This document shows positions 38,072-52,518 of a stretch of 64,000 nucleotides of DNA, piece after piece. Every line of letters starts with the position of its first letter. The stretch's first letter is position 1. The notes under the pieces were generated by a model, which was given only the letters and a program-made list of their open reading frames with translations, was not told the origin of the DNA and did not search any database. This DNA comes from Halofilum ochraceum (lineage in GTDB: Bacteria; Pseudomonadota; Gammaproteobacteria; XJ16; Halofilaceae), in contig NZ_LVEG02000008.1 in NCBI RefSeq assembly GCF_001614315.2, positions 124,001-188,000 of the forward strand, given 5' to 3'. The position numbers and the translations under genes are program-made.

Positions 38072-40459
38072 ATGGGTGAACCGACAGCGAAGATCGGCGG
38101 CTCGACCAGGCGCTCCGAGGACAAGCGCTTCCTCACCGGTCACGGCCGCTATACCGACGACATCAACATGGCGGGCCAGACGTACGCCTGCTTCGTCCGC
38201 TCCCCGCACGCCCACGCCCGTATCAATTCGATCGACAGCAGCATGGCCCGCGACGCCGAGGGGGTCATCGCCGTGTTCACGGGCGAGGACCTGGCCAACG
38301 ACGGTGTCGGCGGCTTGCCCTGCGGCTGGCAGATCCACGACGTCAGCGGCGAGCCGATGGCCGAACCACCGCACCCGCTGCTGGCGCAGGGCAAGGTGCG
38401 CTATGTCGGCGACCATGTCGCCGTCGTCATTGCCGAGACGAAGCAGCAGGCGCGGGACGCCGCCGAACTGGTGGACGTCGATTACGAGATGCTGGATGCG
38501 GTGGTTTCGCCGGCGAAGGCACTGGAGGCGGGTCAGCCGCTGGTCCACGACGAGGTTCCGGATAACCGCTGCTACACCTGGGAGCTGGGCGACAGCGGGG
38601 CGGCCGACGAGGCCTTCAGGAACGCCCATCACGTCACCAGCCTCGACCTGGTCAACAACCGGCTGATCCCCAACGCGCTGGAGCCCCGCGCGGCCCTGGC
38701 CTGCTACTCCCCGGGCGAGGATCACTACACGCTGTATACCACGTCGCAGAACCCGCACCTGGCGCGGCTGCTGCTGTCCGCGTTCGTGCTCAACCTCCCC
38801 GAACACAAGGTCCGCGTCGTGTCGCCGGATGTCGGCGGCGGGTTCGGCTCGAAGATCTACCCGTACCCGGAAGAGGCGACGCTGACCTGGGCGTCGAAGA
38901 AGATCGGCCGGCCGATCAAGTGGACCGCCGAGCGCGTCGAGTCGTTCCTGAGCGACGCCCACGGGCGCGACCACGTCACCCACGCCGAGATGGCGCTGGA
39001 TGCCGACGGCCGATTCATCGGCATGCGCGTCGACACCAAGGCCAATCTGGGCGCTTATCTGTCCACCTTCGCCTCGGCCGTGCCGACCATCCTGTACGCC
39101 ACGCTGCTCGCGGGGCAGTACACCACGCCGGCGATCCACGCGCGGGTGACCGCGGTGTTCACGCACACTTCGCCGGTCGATGCCTATCGCGGGGCGGGCC
39201 GGCCGGAGGCGACCTATGTGGTCGAGCGCCTGGTGAGCCAGGCCGCCCGTGATACGGGGCTGTCCCAGGGCGAGATCCGGCGGCGCAACTTTATCCCGAC
39301 CGATGCCTTCCCCTACCAGACACCGGTCGCGCTCAACTACGATGTCGGCGACTACAACGCCACCCTGACGCGGGCCGAAGAGCTGGCTGACGTCGCCGGC
39401 TTCGAGAGCCGCCGCGAGGAGGCGCAGAAGCGCGGCAAGTACCGAGGCATCGGCTACTCGACCTACATCGAGGCCTGTGGCCTGGCGCCGTCGAACATCG
39501 CCGGCGCGCTGGGTGCCCGGGCCGGGCTCTACGAGGCCGGCGAGGTCCGGCTGCACCCGACCGGCAAGGTGACCGTATTCACCGGCTCGCACAGCCACGG
39601 CCAGGGCCACGAGACCACGTTCGCCCAGATCGTCTCGGATCGCCTGGGCATCCCGTTCGACGACGTCGACGTGGTCCACGGCGATACCGACCGTAGCGCC
39701 TTCGGCATGGGGACTTACGGCTCGCGCTCGCTGGCCGTGGGCGGCTCGGCCATCGTCAAGGCGATGGACAAGATCATCGACAAGAGCCGCAAGATCGCCG
39801 CCCACATGCTCGAGGCGGCCGAGGCCGACATCGAGTACGACGGCGGCACCTTCCGCGTTGCCGGCACCGACAAGAGCCTGTCGATGGCGGAGGTCGCGTT
39901 CTCCGCCTACGTGCCGCACAACTATCCGCTCGAGCAGCTCGAGCCGGGGCTCGACGAGAGCGCCTTCTACGACCCGACCAACTTCACCTATCCGGCCGGC
40001 AGTCACATCTGCGAGGTCGAGGTGGACGCCGATACGGGCCGGGTCGAGATCGTCAATTTCACCGCGGTCGATGACTTCGGCAACGTCATCAACCCGATGA
40101 TCGTCGAGGGCCAGGTCCATGGCGGGCTGGCCCAGGGCATCGGCCAGGCCCTGCTCGAGGGCGCGGTCTACGATGCGGAGAGCGGCCAGCTCATCACCGG
40201 CACCTACATGGACTACACCATGCCGCGCGCCGACGACCTGCCGAGCTTCAGGGTCGATACCTGCAATACGCCCTGCACGCACAACCCGCTCGGTGTGAAG
40301 GGCTGCGGCGAGGCCGGCGCCATCGGTTCGCCGCCGGCGGTCATCGACGCCATCATCGATGCGCTGCGCCCGCTCGGCGTAACCGATCTGGAGATGCCGG
40401 CGACACCGGTCCGTGTCTGGCAGGCGATCCAGGACGCCCAGGGTCGGCAGGTGGCCTGA
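38072..40459 (+). CDS. coxL: Form II-type CO dehydrogenase family large (molybdenum) subunit
   Basis: 795-residue xanthine-oxidase-family subunit binding Mo-molybdopterin cytosine dinucleotide. The N-terminal half has RSPHAHARI and the [17 protein letters not shown] region. The active-site loop reads [11 protein letters not shown] (residues 371-381), the form II signature lacking the Cys that holds copper in true CO dehydrogenase. The C terminus has the Glu-bearing [20 protein letters not shown]. Substrate is uncertain: form II enzymes may be aldehyde or other hydroxylases. Confidence 0.93.
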   Translation: MGEPTAKIGGSTRRSEDKRFLTGHGRYTDDINMAGQTYACFVRSPHAHARINSIDSSMARDAEGVIAVFTGEDLANDGVGGLPCGWQIHDVSGEPMAEPPHPLLAQGKVRYVGDHVAVVIAETKQQARDAAELVDVDYEMLDAVVSPAKALEAGQPLVHDEVPDNRCYTWELGDSGAADEAFRNAHHVTSLDLVNNRLIPNALEPRAALACYSPGEDHYTLYTTSQNPHLARLLLSAFVLNLPEHKVRVVSPDVGGGFGSKIYPYPEEATLTWASKKIGRPIKWTAERVESFLSDAHGRDHVTHAEMALDADGRFIGMRVDTKANLGAYLSTFASAVPTILYATLLAGQYTTPAIHARVTAVFTHTSPVDAYRGAGRPEATYVVERLVSQAARDTGLSQGEIRRRNFIPTDAFPYQTPVALNYDVGDYNATLTRAEELADVAGFESRREEAQKRGKYRGIGYSTYIEACGLAPSNIAGALGARAGLYEAGEVRLHPTGKVTVFTGSHSHGQGHETTFAQIVSDRLGIPFDDVDVVHGDTDRSAFGMGTYGSRSLAVGGSAIVKAMDKIIDKSRKIAAHMLEAAEADIEYDGGTFRVAGTDKSLSMAEVAFSAYVPHNYPLEQLEPGLDESAFYDPTNFTYPAGSHICEVEVDADTGRVEIVNFTAVDDFGNVINPMIVEGQVHGGLAQGIGQALLEGAVYDAESGQLITGTYMDYTMPRADDLPSFRVDTCNTPCTHNPLGVKGCGEAGAIGSPPAVIDAIIDALRPLGVTDLEMPATPVRVWQAIQDAQGRQVA

Positions 40460-40472
40460 GGAGGAGCGATCC

Positions 40473-41267
40473 ATGTATGCATTCGGTTATCACCGCCCGA
40501 CGACCATCGACGAAGCGGTCAAGCTGCTGGGGCAGTCCGAGGATGCCAGCGCCATCGCCGGCGGTCAGACGCTGCTGCAGAGCCTCAAGCAGCGCCTTGC
40601 GCAGCCTGCCGATCTGATCGATCTGGGCGCCATCAAGGAGCTGTCGGGTATCACCGTCGACGGTAAGACGGTCGTCATCGGCGCGCTCACCAGGCACAAC
40701 GAGGTCGCCTTGTCGCCCGAGGTCCAGAAGGCGATCCCGGCGCTGGCCGATCTGGCCGGCGCCATCGGCGATCACCAGGTGCGCAATGTCGGCACCATCG
40801 GCGGATCGGTCGCCAACAGCGATCCGGCCGCCGACTACCCGGCGGCCGTGCTCGGCCTCGGCGCGACGATCGAGACCAACCAGCGCCGGATCGCCGCCGA
40901 CGACTTCTTCATCGATCTGTTCGAAACGGCACTGGAGCCGGGGGAACTGATCAAGGCGATCCACTTCCCGGGGCCGAAGCGGGCGGCCTACGTGAAGTTC
41001 CCGCAGCCGGCGTCGCGTTACGCCCTGGTCGGCGTGATGGTGGCCGAGACCGGCGACGGCGTGCGCGTTGCCGTCACTGGCGCCGGCGCCTGTGCCTTCC
41101 GGGTGCCGGCGATGGAACAGGCGCTGGCCGGGGACTTCTCCGCGGACGCGATCAAGGGCGTGCAGGTGGACGCGGACGAACTCAACGATGACATCCACGG
41201 CACGCCCGCATACCGCGCGCACCTGGTGAACGTCCTCGCCCGACGCGCGGTGGAAGCGGCCCGGTAG
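40473..41267 (+). CDS. coxM: Form II-type CO dehydrogenase family medium (FAD) subunit
   Basis: 264-residue FAD protein of the CoxM/CutM family. FAD-binding segments AGGQTLLQSLKQRLAQPADL and VGTIGGSVANSDPAADYPAA are intact; the C-terminal CO_deh_flav_C domain follows. ATG at 40473 with GAGGAG upstream, 13 bases after coxL. Electrons leave the enzyme from this subunit. Confidence 0.92.
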   Translation: MYAFGYHRPTTIDEAVKLLGQSEDASAIAGGQTLLQSLKQRLAQPADLIDLGAIKELSGITVDGKTVVIGALTRHNEVALSPEVQKAIPALADLAGAIGDHQVRNVGTIGGSVANSDPAADYPAAVLGLGATIETNQRRIAADDFFIDLFETALEPGELIKAIHFPGPKRAAYVKFPQPASRYALVGVMVAETGDGVRVAVTGAGACAFRVPAMEQALAGDFSADAIKGVQVDADELNDDIHGTPAYRAHLVNVLARRAVEAAR

Positions 41268-41357
41268 CTGCGCGCGGCTGCGCAGCCGTGCCCAGCCCGC
41301 AGTACGGAAAGGTCCCGCGGATGGGCGCAACGCGCATAGGGCGATTGAGCCTTGCCC

Positions 41358-41396
41358 CTCTCCGCGCTCTGCGTGCTCTGCGCCTCTGCGAGAAAC
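41358..41396. repeat. CTCTGCG-repeat intergenic element
   Basis: CTCTCCGCG is followed by three copies of CTCTGCG (41367, 41376, 41384) in the 218-base gap between coxM and coxD. The sequence resembles the dispersed CTCTGCGxCTCTGCG motif seen between genes in many environmental bacteria; origin unknown. Confidence 0.4.
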
Positions 41397-41485
41397 GAAC
41401 TCCGGCGTGTCTGACATCCGCGTTCGCAGGATTGTTGTTAGCCACGCGTTCACCCGATCCGCCACCCTGCTGAAACGGCCATGCC

Positions 41486-42424
41486 ATGAATGATGAAACG
41501 GTGCGCACGGAATTGCCCGAGTCCATCGACGCCACGGTCGACCTGCTGAACTCGGGCGCGTACGTCGCCGACCGCCGCCTCGCCACGGCGCTTTTCCTCA
41601 GCCTGCGCATGGGGCGACCGCTGTTCCTCGAGGGCGAGGCCGGTGTCGGCAAGACCGAGATCGCCAAGGTCGCCGCGCGCACCCTCGGCCGGCCGCTCGT
41701 GCGGCTGCAGTGCTACGAGGGCCTCGATATCACGGCGGCGGTCTACGAGTGGAACTACCAGCGGCAAATGGTCGAGATCCGTCTGGCCGAGGCCAGCGGC
41801 GAGGTGGACCGCGAACGCCTCGGCCGGGACATCTTCGATCGCCGCTTCCTGACCAAACGCGCGCTCTTGCAGGCACTGGAGCCGGAGGACGGGGTCGCAC
41901 CGGTCCTGCTGATCGACGAGCTCGACCGCACCGACGAGCCCTTCGAGGCCTATCTGCTCGAAGTCCTGTCCGACTTCCAGGTGACCATCCCCGAGATCGG
42001 CACGATCGTCGCCCGTGAGCCGCCCATCGTGGTGGTCACCTCCAACCGCACGCGCGAGATCCACGACGCGGTCAAACGCCGCTGCCTCTACCACTGGGTG
42101 GACTACCCGGACGCCGAGCGCGAGCTGGAGATCCTCCGATTGAAAGCGCCGGACGCACCGGCCGAACTGAGTCGTCAGGTGGTCGCCTTCGTCCAGGAGC
42201 TGCGCCAGATGGATCTCTACAAACTGCCAGGCATCGCCGAGACGATCGATTGGACCAACGCGCTGATCGCCGTTGACAGCCTGTCGCTGGATCCCGCCGT
42301 CATCAACGACACGCTCGGTGCGCTGCTCAAGTACCAGGACGACATCGCCCGGTTCGACTCGCAGCAGGTCAACGACCTGCTGCAGCGCATCAACGCGGGT
42401 GTCGCCGCGAGCAGCAATGCCTGA
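41486..42424 (+). CDS. coxD: CoxD-type MoxR AAA+ ATPase, first copy
   Basis: 312-residue MoxR ATPase. Walker A GEAGVGKTEIAK, Walker B PVLLIDELDRTDEPFEAYLLE, sensor SNRTREIHDAVKRRCLYHW. In Oligotropha CoxD is needed to mature the Mo-Cu cluster, working with the vWA protein CoxE as a chaperone pair. It follows coxM after a 218-base gap and overlaps coxE. Confidence 0.9.
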   Translation: MNDETVRTELPESIDATVDLLNSGAYVADRRLATALFLSLRMGRPLFLEGEAGVGKTEIAKVAARTLGRPLVRLQCYEGLDITAAVYEWNYQRQMVEIRLAEASGEVDRERLGRDIFDRRFLTKRALLQALEPEDGVAPVLLIDELDRTDEPFEAYLLEVLSDFQVTIPEIGTIVAREPPIVVVTSNRTREIHDAVKRRCLYHWVDYPDAERELEILRLKAPDAPAELSRQVVAFVQELRQMDLYKLPGIAETIDWTNALIAVDSLSLDPAVINDTLGALLKYQDDIARFDSQQVNDLLQRINAGVAASSNA

Positions 42425-43622
42425 CGACTACACCGGCGCGGGCGGTGGGCGGCTCGCGGAGAATGTCATGCACTTCGCCCGGGTCCTGCGCACCGCCGGG
42501 CTGCCGATCGGCCCGGACAAGGTGGTCGATGCCCTGCGCGCCCTCCAGGTCGCCGGCGTGCGCCGGCGGGACGACTTCTACTGGACGCTGCACGCCGTGT
42601 TCGTCGACCGGCGCGAGCAGCGCCACCTGTTCGACCAGGCCTTCCAGGTGTTCTGGCGCGATCCCCAGCTGCTCGATCGCATGCTGCAGCTGTTGCTGCC
42701 CCAGGCGGGCGGCAACGCACCCGAGCCGGAGCCGCCGCCCGCGCGCCTGGCCGAGGCGCTCGCCGCCGGTCAGGCGCCGCCCGCAGCGGAAGAGGACGAG
42801 GAAGACGAGACCGAGGTCGAGGCGAGTCTGACCTGGTCGGCCGAGGAGCGGCTGCAGACCGTGGACTTCGAGTCGATGACGGCGGCGGAGCAGGCCGATG
42901 CGCGACGCGCCATCGCGCGCCTGAAGATGCCGGTCAAGCCGCTGGCCACGCGACGGACCCGGCCCGATCCGCGCGGCCGTCAGCCCGACCTGCGGGCCAC
43001 GATGCGCCAGTCGCTGCGCCAGGGCGGGGCGACGATCGATCTGCGCCACCGTGCGCGGGTCCAGCGCACGCCGCCGCTGGTCGTGCTCTGCGACATCTCG
43101 GGGTCGATGGCCCAGTATTCGCGGATGTTCCTCCATTTCCTGCACGCCGTGACCAACGATCGGGATCGCGTCCACGCGTTCGTCTTCGGCACCCGGCTGA
43201 CGAATATCACTCGCCACCTGCGCGTCCGCGATGTCGATGAGGCCCTTGAACGCACGGGGCGCGTGGTGACCGACTGGGCGGGCGGAACACGCATCGGCGC
43301 CTGTCTGCACGAGTTCAACTTCCGCTGGGCCCGGCGGCTGCTCGGCCAGGGCGCCACCGTGCTGCTGGTCACCGACGGCCTTGATCGCGAGGCGGGCGAG
43401 GGCGTCGCCGAGGAGATGGCCCGCCTGCAGCGTTCGGCCCGGCGGCTGATCTGGCTCAACCCGCTGCTGCGCTGGTCGGGCTTCGAGGCGAAGGCCGGTG
43501 GCGCGCGCGCCATGCTGCCCTGGGTCGACGAATTTCGCCCCGTGCACAACATCCGCAGCCTGGTGGAACTGGCCGATGCCCTGGGCGGGCAGGCGCGCGC
43601 GCCCAGGCGGCAGACCGCATGA
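42417..43622 (+). CDS. coxE: CoxE-type vWA domain protein, first copy
   Basis: 401 residues. A helical N-terminal region with an acidic low-complexity stretch (around 120-140) precedes a von Willebrand A domain with the MIDAS motif CDISGSMAQYS and the later TDGLDREAGEG. It partners CoxD. The ATG at 42417 overlaps the coxD stop, and its own stop overlaps mocA (ATGA). Confidence 0.9.
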   Translation: MPDDYTGAGGGRLAENVMHFARVLRTAGLPIGPDKVVDALRALQVAGVRRRDDFYWTLHAVFVDRREQRHLFDQAFQVFWRDPQLLDRMLQLLLPQAGGNAPEPEPPPARLAEALAAGQAPPAAEEDEEDETEVEASLTWSAEERLQTVDFESMTAAEQADARRAIARLKMPVKPLATRRTRPDPRGRQPDLRATMRQSLRQGGATIDLRHRARVQRTPPLVVLCDISGSMAQYSRMFLHFLHAVTNDRDRVHAFVFGTRLTNITRHLRVRDVDEALERTGRVVTDWAGGTRIGACLHEFNFRWARRLLGQGATVLLVTDGLDREAGEGVAEEMARLQRSARRLIWLNPLLRWSGFEAKAGGARAMLPWVDEFRPVHNIRSLVELADALGGQARAPRRQTA

Positions 43623-44197
43623 TCACCGGGGTGCTGTTGGCGGCGGGCCGGGGCGACCGTTTCGGCGGCGACAAGCTGAGCGCGCGCCTGCCCGACGGGC
43701 GCCCGATCGCCGCGGCGGCCGCCGAGGCGATGGTCGCATCGCTGCCGCGCGTGGTGGCGGTGACGCGGCCGGATGACGAAGCGCTCGCCGCCGTTCTGGA
43801 AGGCGCTGGCTGCCATGTCGTGGTCTGCGAGCGGGCGGACGAAGGGATGGGGGCGAGCCTGGCCTGCGGCGTGACCGCCACCCGTGCGGCCACCGGCTGG
43901 GTGATCGCGCTGGCCGATATGCCCGCGATCCGGCCCGCGACCATCGCGGCGATCGCGGCCACCTTGGCCGGCGGCGCGCGCCTGGCGGCGCCGACGTACC
44001 ATGGCCGGCGCGGCCACCCGGTCGGCTTCGCGGGCCATTTCGGCCCCGAACTGGCCGCCCTCGGCGGCGATGAGGGCGCCCGCCATATCCTTGCCGGCCA
44101 CCAGGCGGATCTCGAGTTCGTCGAGGTCGAGGACCCCGGCATACTGTACGACATCGATACGCCCACAGACCTCGCGCGCTCCGCGGACGATCCGTGA
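43619..44197 (+). CDS. mocA: MocA-like molybdopterin cytidylyltransferase
   Basis: 192-residue NTP-transferase: LLAAGRGDRFGGDKL binds the nucleotide, and ALADMPAIRPATIAAI and PTYHGRRGHPVGFAGHFGPEL are typical of MocA. It converts Mo-molybdopterin to the cytosine dinucleotide form that CoxL-type enzymes require. Being the only such gene visible, it could serve both CoxL proteins. It is translationally coupled to coxE. Confidence 0.87.
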   Translation: MITGVLLAAGRGDRFGGDKLSARLPDGRPIAAAAAEAMVASLPRVVAVTRPDDEALAAVLEGAGCHVVVCERADEGMGASLACGVTATRAATGWVIALADMPAIRPATIAAIAATLAGGARLAAPTYHGRRGHPVGFAGHFGPELAALGGDEGARHILAGHQADLEFVEVEDPGILYDIDTPTDLARSADDP

Positions 44198-44228
44198 CGG
44201 TATGCGCGGCGGCGACAGCAGGAACGTG

Positions 44229-45092
44229 ATGACGGTATCAGGCTTCCGGCAGCGGCACGCAATGGATGCGACCGGCTCGCTGTCCGGTGTGATCCCGTCC
44301 CGGTCCGGGGGATGTGTCCGGCGAGGACGGCGATGCCCGGCCCTGCTGGCCGTGGCGCTGGTCGCCGTCGCCTGTGCCCGCATCGGCGAGGCGCGGGCCG
44401 GGGAGGTGCTGATCGCGGTGGCGACCAACTTCGCCGAAGTGATGCCGCCGCTGGTCGAAGAATTCGAGCGCCGGAGCGGTCACGACCTGCGCTATACGAC
44501 GGGTTCGACTGGTCAGCTCTATGCCCAGATCAGCAAGCGTGCGCCGTTCGATGCCTTCCTGGCCGCGGATACCGAGCGCCCGGCTCGGCTGGTCGCCGAG
44601 AACCTGGCGGTCGCGAACAGCCGCTTCACCTATGCCCGTGGTCAACTCGTGTTGTGGAGCCGTGATCCGGGCCGTATCGGTGCCGACGGGGCTGAGACGC
44701 TGCGGGATGCGCCGCCACGGAAACTGGCGATGGCCAATCCCCGCCTCGCCCCCTATGGCGCCGCCGCCCGCGAGACCCTGGAGAATCTCGGTCTGTGGAA
44801 CGAGATCGAGCCGCGGATCGCCATGGCACAGAACGTGGGCCAGGCCTACGCAATGGTCCACATGCGCGCCGCGGAAATGGGTTTTGTCGCGCGGTCGGCC
44901 CTGGTGGCGAAAGACGGAAACCCGCCGGGCAGCCACTGGCTTGTACCCGCGACACTGCATGAGCCGATCCGCCAGGATGCCGTGCTGCTCACCCGGTCCG
45001 AGGACAACGCGGCCGCGCGCGCCTTCCTCGACTTCCTTGCCGGTCCGCATGGCCGTAGGATCATCGCCGACCACGGCTATGAGGTGGAGTAG
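44229..45092 (+). CDS. modA: Molybdate ABC transporter substrate-binding protein
   Basis: About 287 residues. Signal sequence (RRCPALLAVALVAVACARIGEARA) then the ModA fold: EVLIAVATNFAEVMPPLVEEF, TTGSTGQLYAQISKRAPFDAFLAAD and AMAQNVGQAYAMVHMRAAEMGFVA. ATG at 44229 chosen for AGGA six bases upstream; 44202 and 44262 are alternatives. Periplasmic molybdate capture; first of modABC, 31 bases after mocA. Confidence 0.92.
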   Translation: MTVSGFRQRHAMDATGSLSGVIPSRSGGCVRRGRRCPALLAVALVAVACARIGEARAGEVLIAVATNFAEVMPPLVEEFERRSGHDLRYTTGSTGQLYAQISKRAPFDAFLAADTERPARLVAENLAVANSRFTYARGQLVLWSRDPGRIGADGAETLRDAPPRKLAMANPRLAPYGAAARETLENLGLWNEIEPRIAMAQNVGQAYAMVHMRAAEMGFVARSALVAKDGNPPGSHWLVPATLHEPIRQDAVLLTRSEDNAAARAFLDFLAGPHGRRIIADHGYEVE

Positions 45093-45095
45093 CGC

Positions 45096-45773
45096 TTGAG
45101 CCTGCCCGAACTCGGTCCGCTTTGGCTGTCGCTGCAGCTCGCGGGCGTCACGACACTCATCCTGCTGCTCGGCGGAACGCCACTCGCGTGGTGGCTGGCC
45201 CACACCCGCTCGCGTGCCCGGGCGCCGATCGAGGCGGTCACGGCGCTGCCGCTGGTCCTGCCGCCCACCGTGCTCGGCTTCTATCTGCTGCTCGTGCTCA
45301 GTCCGGACTCGTTCCTCGGTGGCCTGTGGTTCAGCGTGACCGATTCGGCGCTTACTTTCTCCTTCAGCGGCCTGGTCATCGCCTCGGTCGTCTACTCGCT
45401 ACCCTTTACCGTGCAACCGCTGCAGGGCGCCTTCGAGGCACTCGGCCGGGGTCCGATGGAGGCGGCCGCCAGCCTGCGCGCGCGGCCGCTGGATGCCTTC
45501 TTTACCGTGGCCACGCCGCTGGCGCTGCGGGGCTATATCACCGCGGCCGTGCTGACCTTCGCCCACACCGTCGGCGAGTTCGGCGTGGTCCTGATGGTGG
45601 GCGGCAACATCCCCGGCGAGACGCGGGTGATATCGATCGCCATCTACGAGCACGTCGAGACGATCGACTATGCGGCGGCGCACAGCCTGTCGATCATCCT
45701 GGTGGTGTTCTCGTTCGTCGTGCTGCTCGGCGTCTATGCCTCGAACCACCGCTTCCCGGTCCGGGCGGGCTGA
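45096..45773 (+). CDS. modB: Molybdate ABC transporter permease
   Basis: 225 residues with about five helices and the permease EAA loop EAAASLRARPLDAFFTVATPLALRG. LPLVLPPTVLGFYLLL and HTVGEFGVVLMVGGNIPGETRV are ModB hallmarks. TTG start three bases after modA stop. Confidence 0.93.
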   Translation: MSLPELGPLWLSLQLAGVTTLILLLGGTPLAWWLAHTRSRARAPIEAVTALPLVLPPTVLGFYLLLVLSPDSFLGGLWFSVTDSALTFSFSGLVIASVVYSLPFTVQPLQGAFEALGRGPMEAAASLRARPLDAFFTVATPLALRGYITAAVLTFAHTVGEFGVVLMVGGNIPGETRVISIAIYEHVETIDYAAAHSLSIILVVFSFVVLLGVYASNHRFPVRAG

Positions 45774-45776
45774 CGC

Positions 45777-46913
<1,137 letters not shown>

Positions 46914-47012
46914 ACCAGCCTGGCACACGCGTCGGTCGCGACGCCTTGTGGCAGGCGATGGGGATGTGCGCGGCAAAAGCCTCGTATCGGAACGCACGAC
47001 CGGTCCGTCGGG

Positions 47013-47089
47013 TATTGTGGGAAGTTCCTACTGTCGGTCGCGCGCTATTGTGGTACAACATTCCGACCCGCGCCGGCCCCTGGCCGGCG
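47013..47089. promoter_or_regulatory. Leader region of the form I cox operon: direct repeats and hairpin
   Basis: TATTGTGG occurs at 47013-47020 and again at 47046-47053, 33 bases apart (about three helical turns). A perfect hairpin CGCCGGCC-CCT-GGCCGGCG follows at 47071-47089. The region lies between modC and coxM. Either TATTGT could be a -10 box; neither has a good -35, which would fit an activator-dependent promoter. Confidence 0.35.
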
Positions 47090-47127
47090 TACGCGCCTGG
47101 CGCGCAACAACAAGGAGGGTGATACGC

Positions 47128-47997
47128 ATGATCCCCGGCCGTTTCGAGTATCACGCCGCGACCGACGTCGACGACGCCGTCCGCCTGCTGGCGGAGCACG
47201 GCGCCGACGGCAAGCTGCTGGCCGGCGGCCACAGCCTGCTGCCCATGATGAAGCTGCGCTTCGCCGAACCCGCCCACATCATCGACATCAACGGCATCGC
47301 CGACCTGCGCGGTATCCGCGAAGAGGGCGACACCCTCGTCATCGGACCGATGACCACCGAGAGCGCCATCATCGATTCCGGGCTCCTCCAGCGGCGCTGC
47401 CCGGTGCTGCCGGAAGCCGCCCGCCTGATCGCCGATCCGCAGGTGCGCAATCGCGGCACGATCGGCGGCGACGCCCTCCACGGCGACCCGGGCAACGACC
47501 ACCCCGCGGTGCTGATGGCCCTGGACGCGGAGTTCGTCATCCACGGGCGCAAGGGCGAGCGCCGCGAGCCGGTCAATGGTTTCTATGTGGGGCCCTATCT
47601 CACCGCCCTCGACGACGGCGAACTGGTGACCGCGATCCGCATCCCGACACCGGCCGCCGGCCATGGCTACGCCTACGCCAAGTTCAAACGCAAGACCGGC
47701 GATTACGCCACGGCCGCCACCTGCTGCCTGCTGGAAATGGACGGCGACACCTGCCGCCGGGTCCGACTGACGCTGACGAACGTGGGGCCGACCCCGCTGC
47801 GCGCGAGCGAAGCGGAGGACTTGCTGACCGGTGCCGAGCCGACGGCCGAGCGCATCGAGCAGGCCGCTCAGGCGGCGATGAGCATCTGCAACCCGGCCGC
47901 GGATCTGCGCGGCAGTCCCGAATACAAAACCCACATGGCCGGTGAGATGACCCGCCGGGCCATCCGCACGGCGCTTGAACGTGCCCGGGGAGGCTGA
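47128..47997 (+). CDS. coxM: CO dehydrogenase form I medium (FAD) subunit
   Basis: 289 residues. FAD motifs [20 protein letters not shown] and [20 protein letters not shown] match CoxM of Oligotropha closely and differ from the paralogue at 40473-41267. The ATG at 47128 has AAGGAGG upstream. It is first in the coxM-S-L-D-E-F order that defines form I clusters. Confidence 0.94.
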   Translation: MIPGRFEYHAATDVDDAVRLLAEHGADGKLLAGGHSLLPMMKLRFAEPAHIIDINGIADLRGIREEGDTLVIGPMTTESAIIDSGLLQRRCPVLPEAARLIADPQVRNRGTIGGDALHGDPGNDHPAVLMALDAEFVIHGRKGERREPVNGFYVGPYLTALDDGELVTAIRIPTPAAGHGYAYAKFKRKTGDYATAATCCLLEMDGDTCRRVRLTLTNVGPTPLRASEAEDLLTGAEPTAERIEQAAQAAMSICNPAADLRGSPEYKTHMAGEMTRRAIRTALERARGG

Positions 47998-47998
47998 G

Positions 47999-48493
<495 letters not shown>

Positions 48494-48532
48494 CGCCGGC
48501 GGCCGCCCGTCATCGAATCGAGGAGTCGGGTC

Positions 48533-51639
<3,107 letters not shown>

Positions 51640-51640
<1 letters not shown>

Positions 51641-52518
51641 TGCTGGCACCGGAGGACTACCGGCAGCGGCTGGCCGGGGCGGGCTACGTCGCCGAGCGTT
51701 CGCTGGCGGCGACCCTGTCGCTGGCCGATCGCCTCGGCCGGCCGCTGCTGATCGAAGGCGAGGCGGGCGTCGGCAAGACCGACGTGGCCAAGGCCCTGGC
51801 CGCCGTCCACGACTGCAGCCTGATCCGGCTGCAGTGCTACGAGGGCCTTGACGCACAGACCGCCGTCTACGAGTGGGACTACCAGCGCCAGCTGCTGGCC
51901 ATTCGCCTGCTGGAGGCCGAGGGCCACGCCGGCAGCGAGGCCGAGGCGCGCATCTTCTCCGAGCGCTACCTGTTGCGCCGGCCGCTGCTCGAGGCCATCA
52001 GCCAGCCCATTGCACCGGTGCTGCTGGTCGACGAGATCGATCGTGCCGACGAGGAGTTCGAGGCCTTCCTGCTCGAGGTCCTGGCCGAGTACCAGATCAC
52101 CATCCCCGAGATCGGCACGATCGACGCGGTGACCCGGCCGCGGGTGATCCTGACCTCCAACGCCACCCGCGAACTGTCGGACGCGCTGCGCCGACGCTGC
52201 CTCTATCACTACCTCGAGTACCCGTCGATGGAGAAGGAACTGGCCATTCTCCAGGCGCGGCTGCCGGACATCGACGCCGAGCTGGCCGGCCAGGTGGTGC
52301 GCTTCGTACAGGATCTCCGCCAGGAGGGCCTGCGCAAGGCGCCCGGCATCGCCGAGACCCTGGACTGGGCGGCCGCGGTCAATGGCCTTGGCGTCGAGCG
52401 CCTGGACGCCGACCCGGAGGCCCTGCTCGAGACCCTGTCCTGCCTGGTCAAGACCCGGCCCGACCGGGACAACCTCACGCCGGAGCGCGTCACGGCACTG
52501 GCGGCGGGGGCGCGGTGA
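51640..52518 (+). CDS. coxD: CoxD-type MoxR AAA+ ATPase, second copy
   Basis: 292 residues. Walker A GEAGVGKTDVAKAL, Walker B PVLLVDEIDRADEEFEAFLLE, sensor TSNATRELSDALRRRCLYHY. Clearly paralogous to the copy at 41486. It overlaps coxL by one base (TGATG) and coxE by four, so the maturation pair is translated with the enzyme. Expected to help install the Mo-S-Cu centre. Confidence 0.92.

Noticed and set aside
37814-40474. Minus-strand frame of 886 codons opposite coxL
   Set aside because: Antisense shadow with His/Asp/Arg-rich composition and no recognisable domain.
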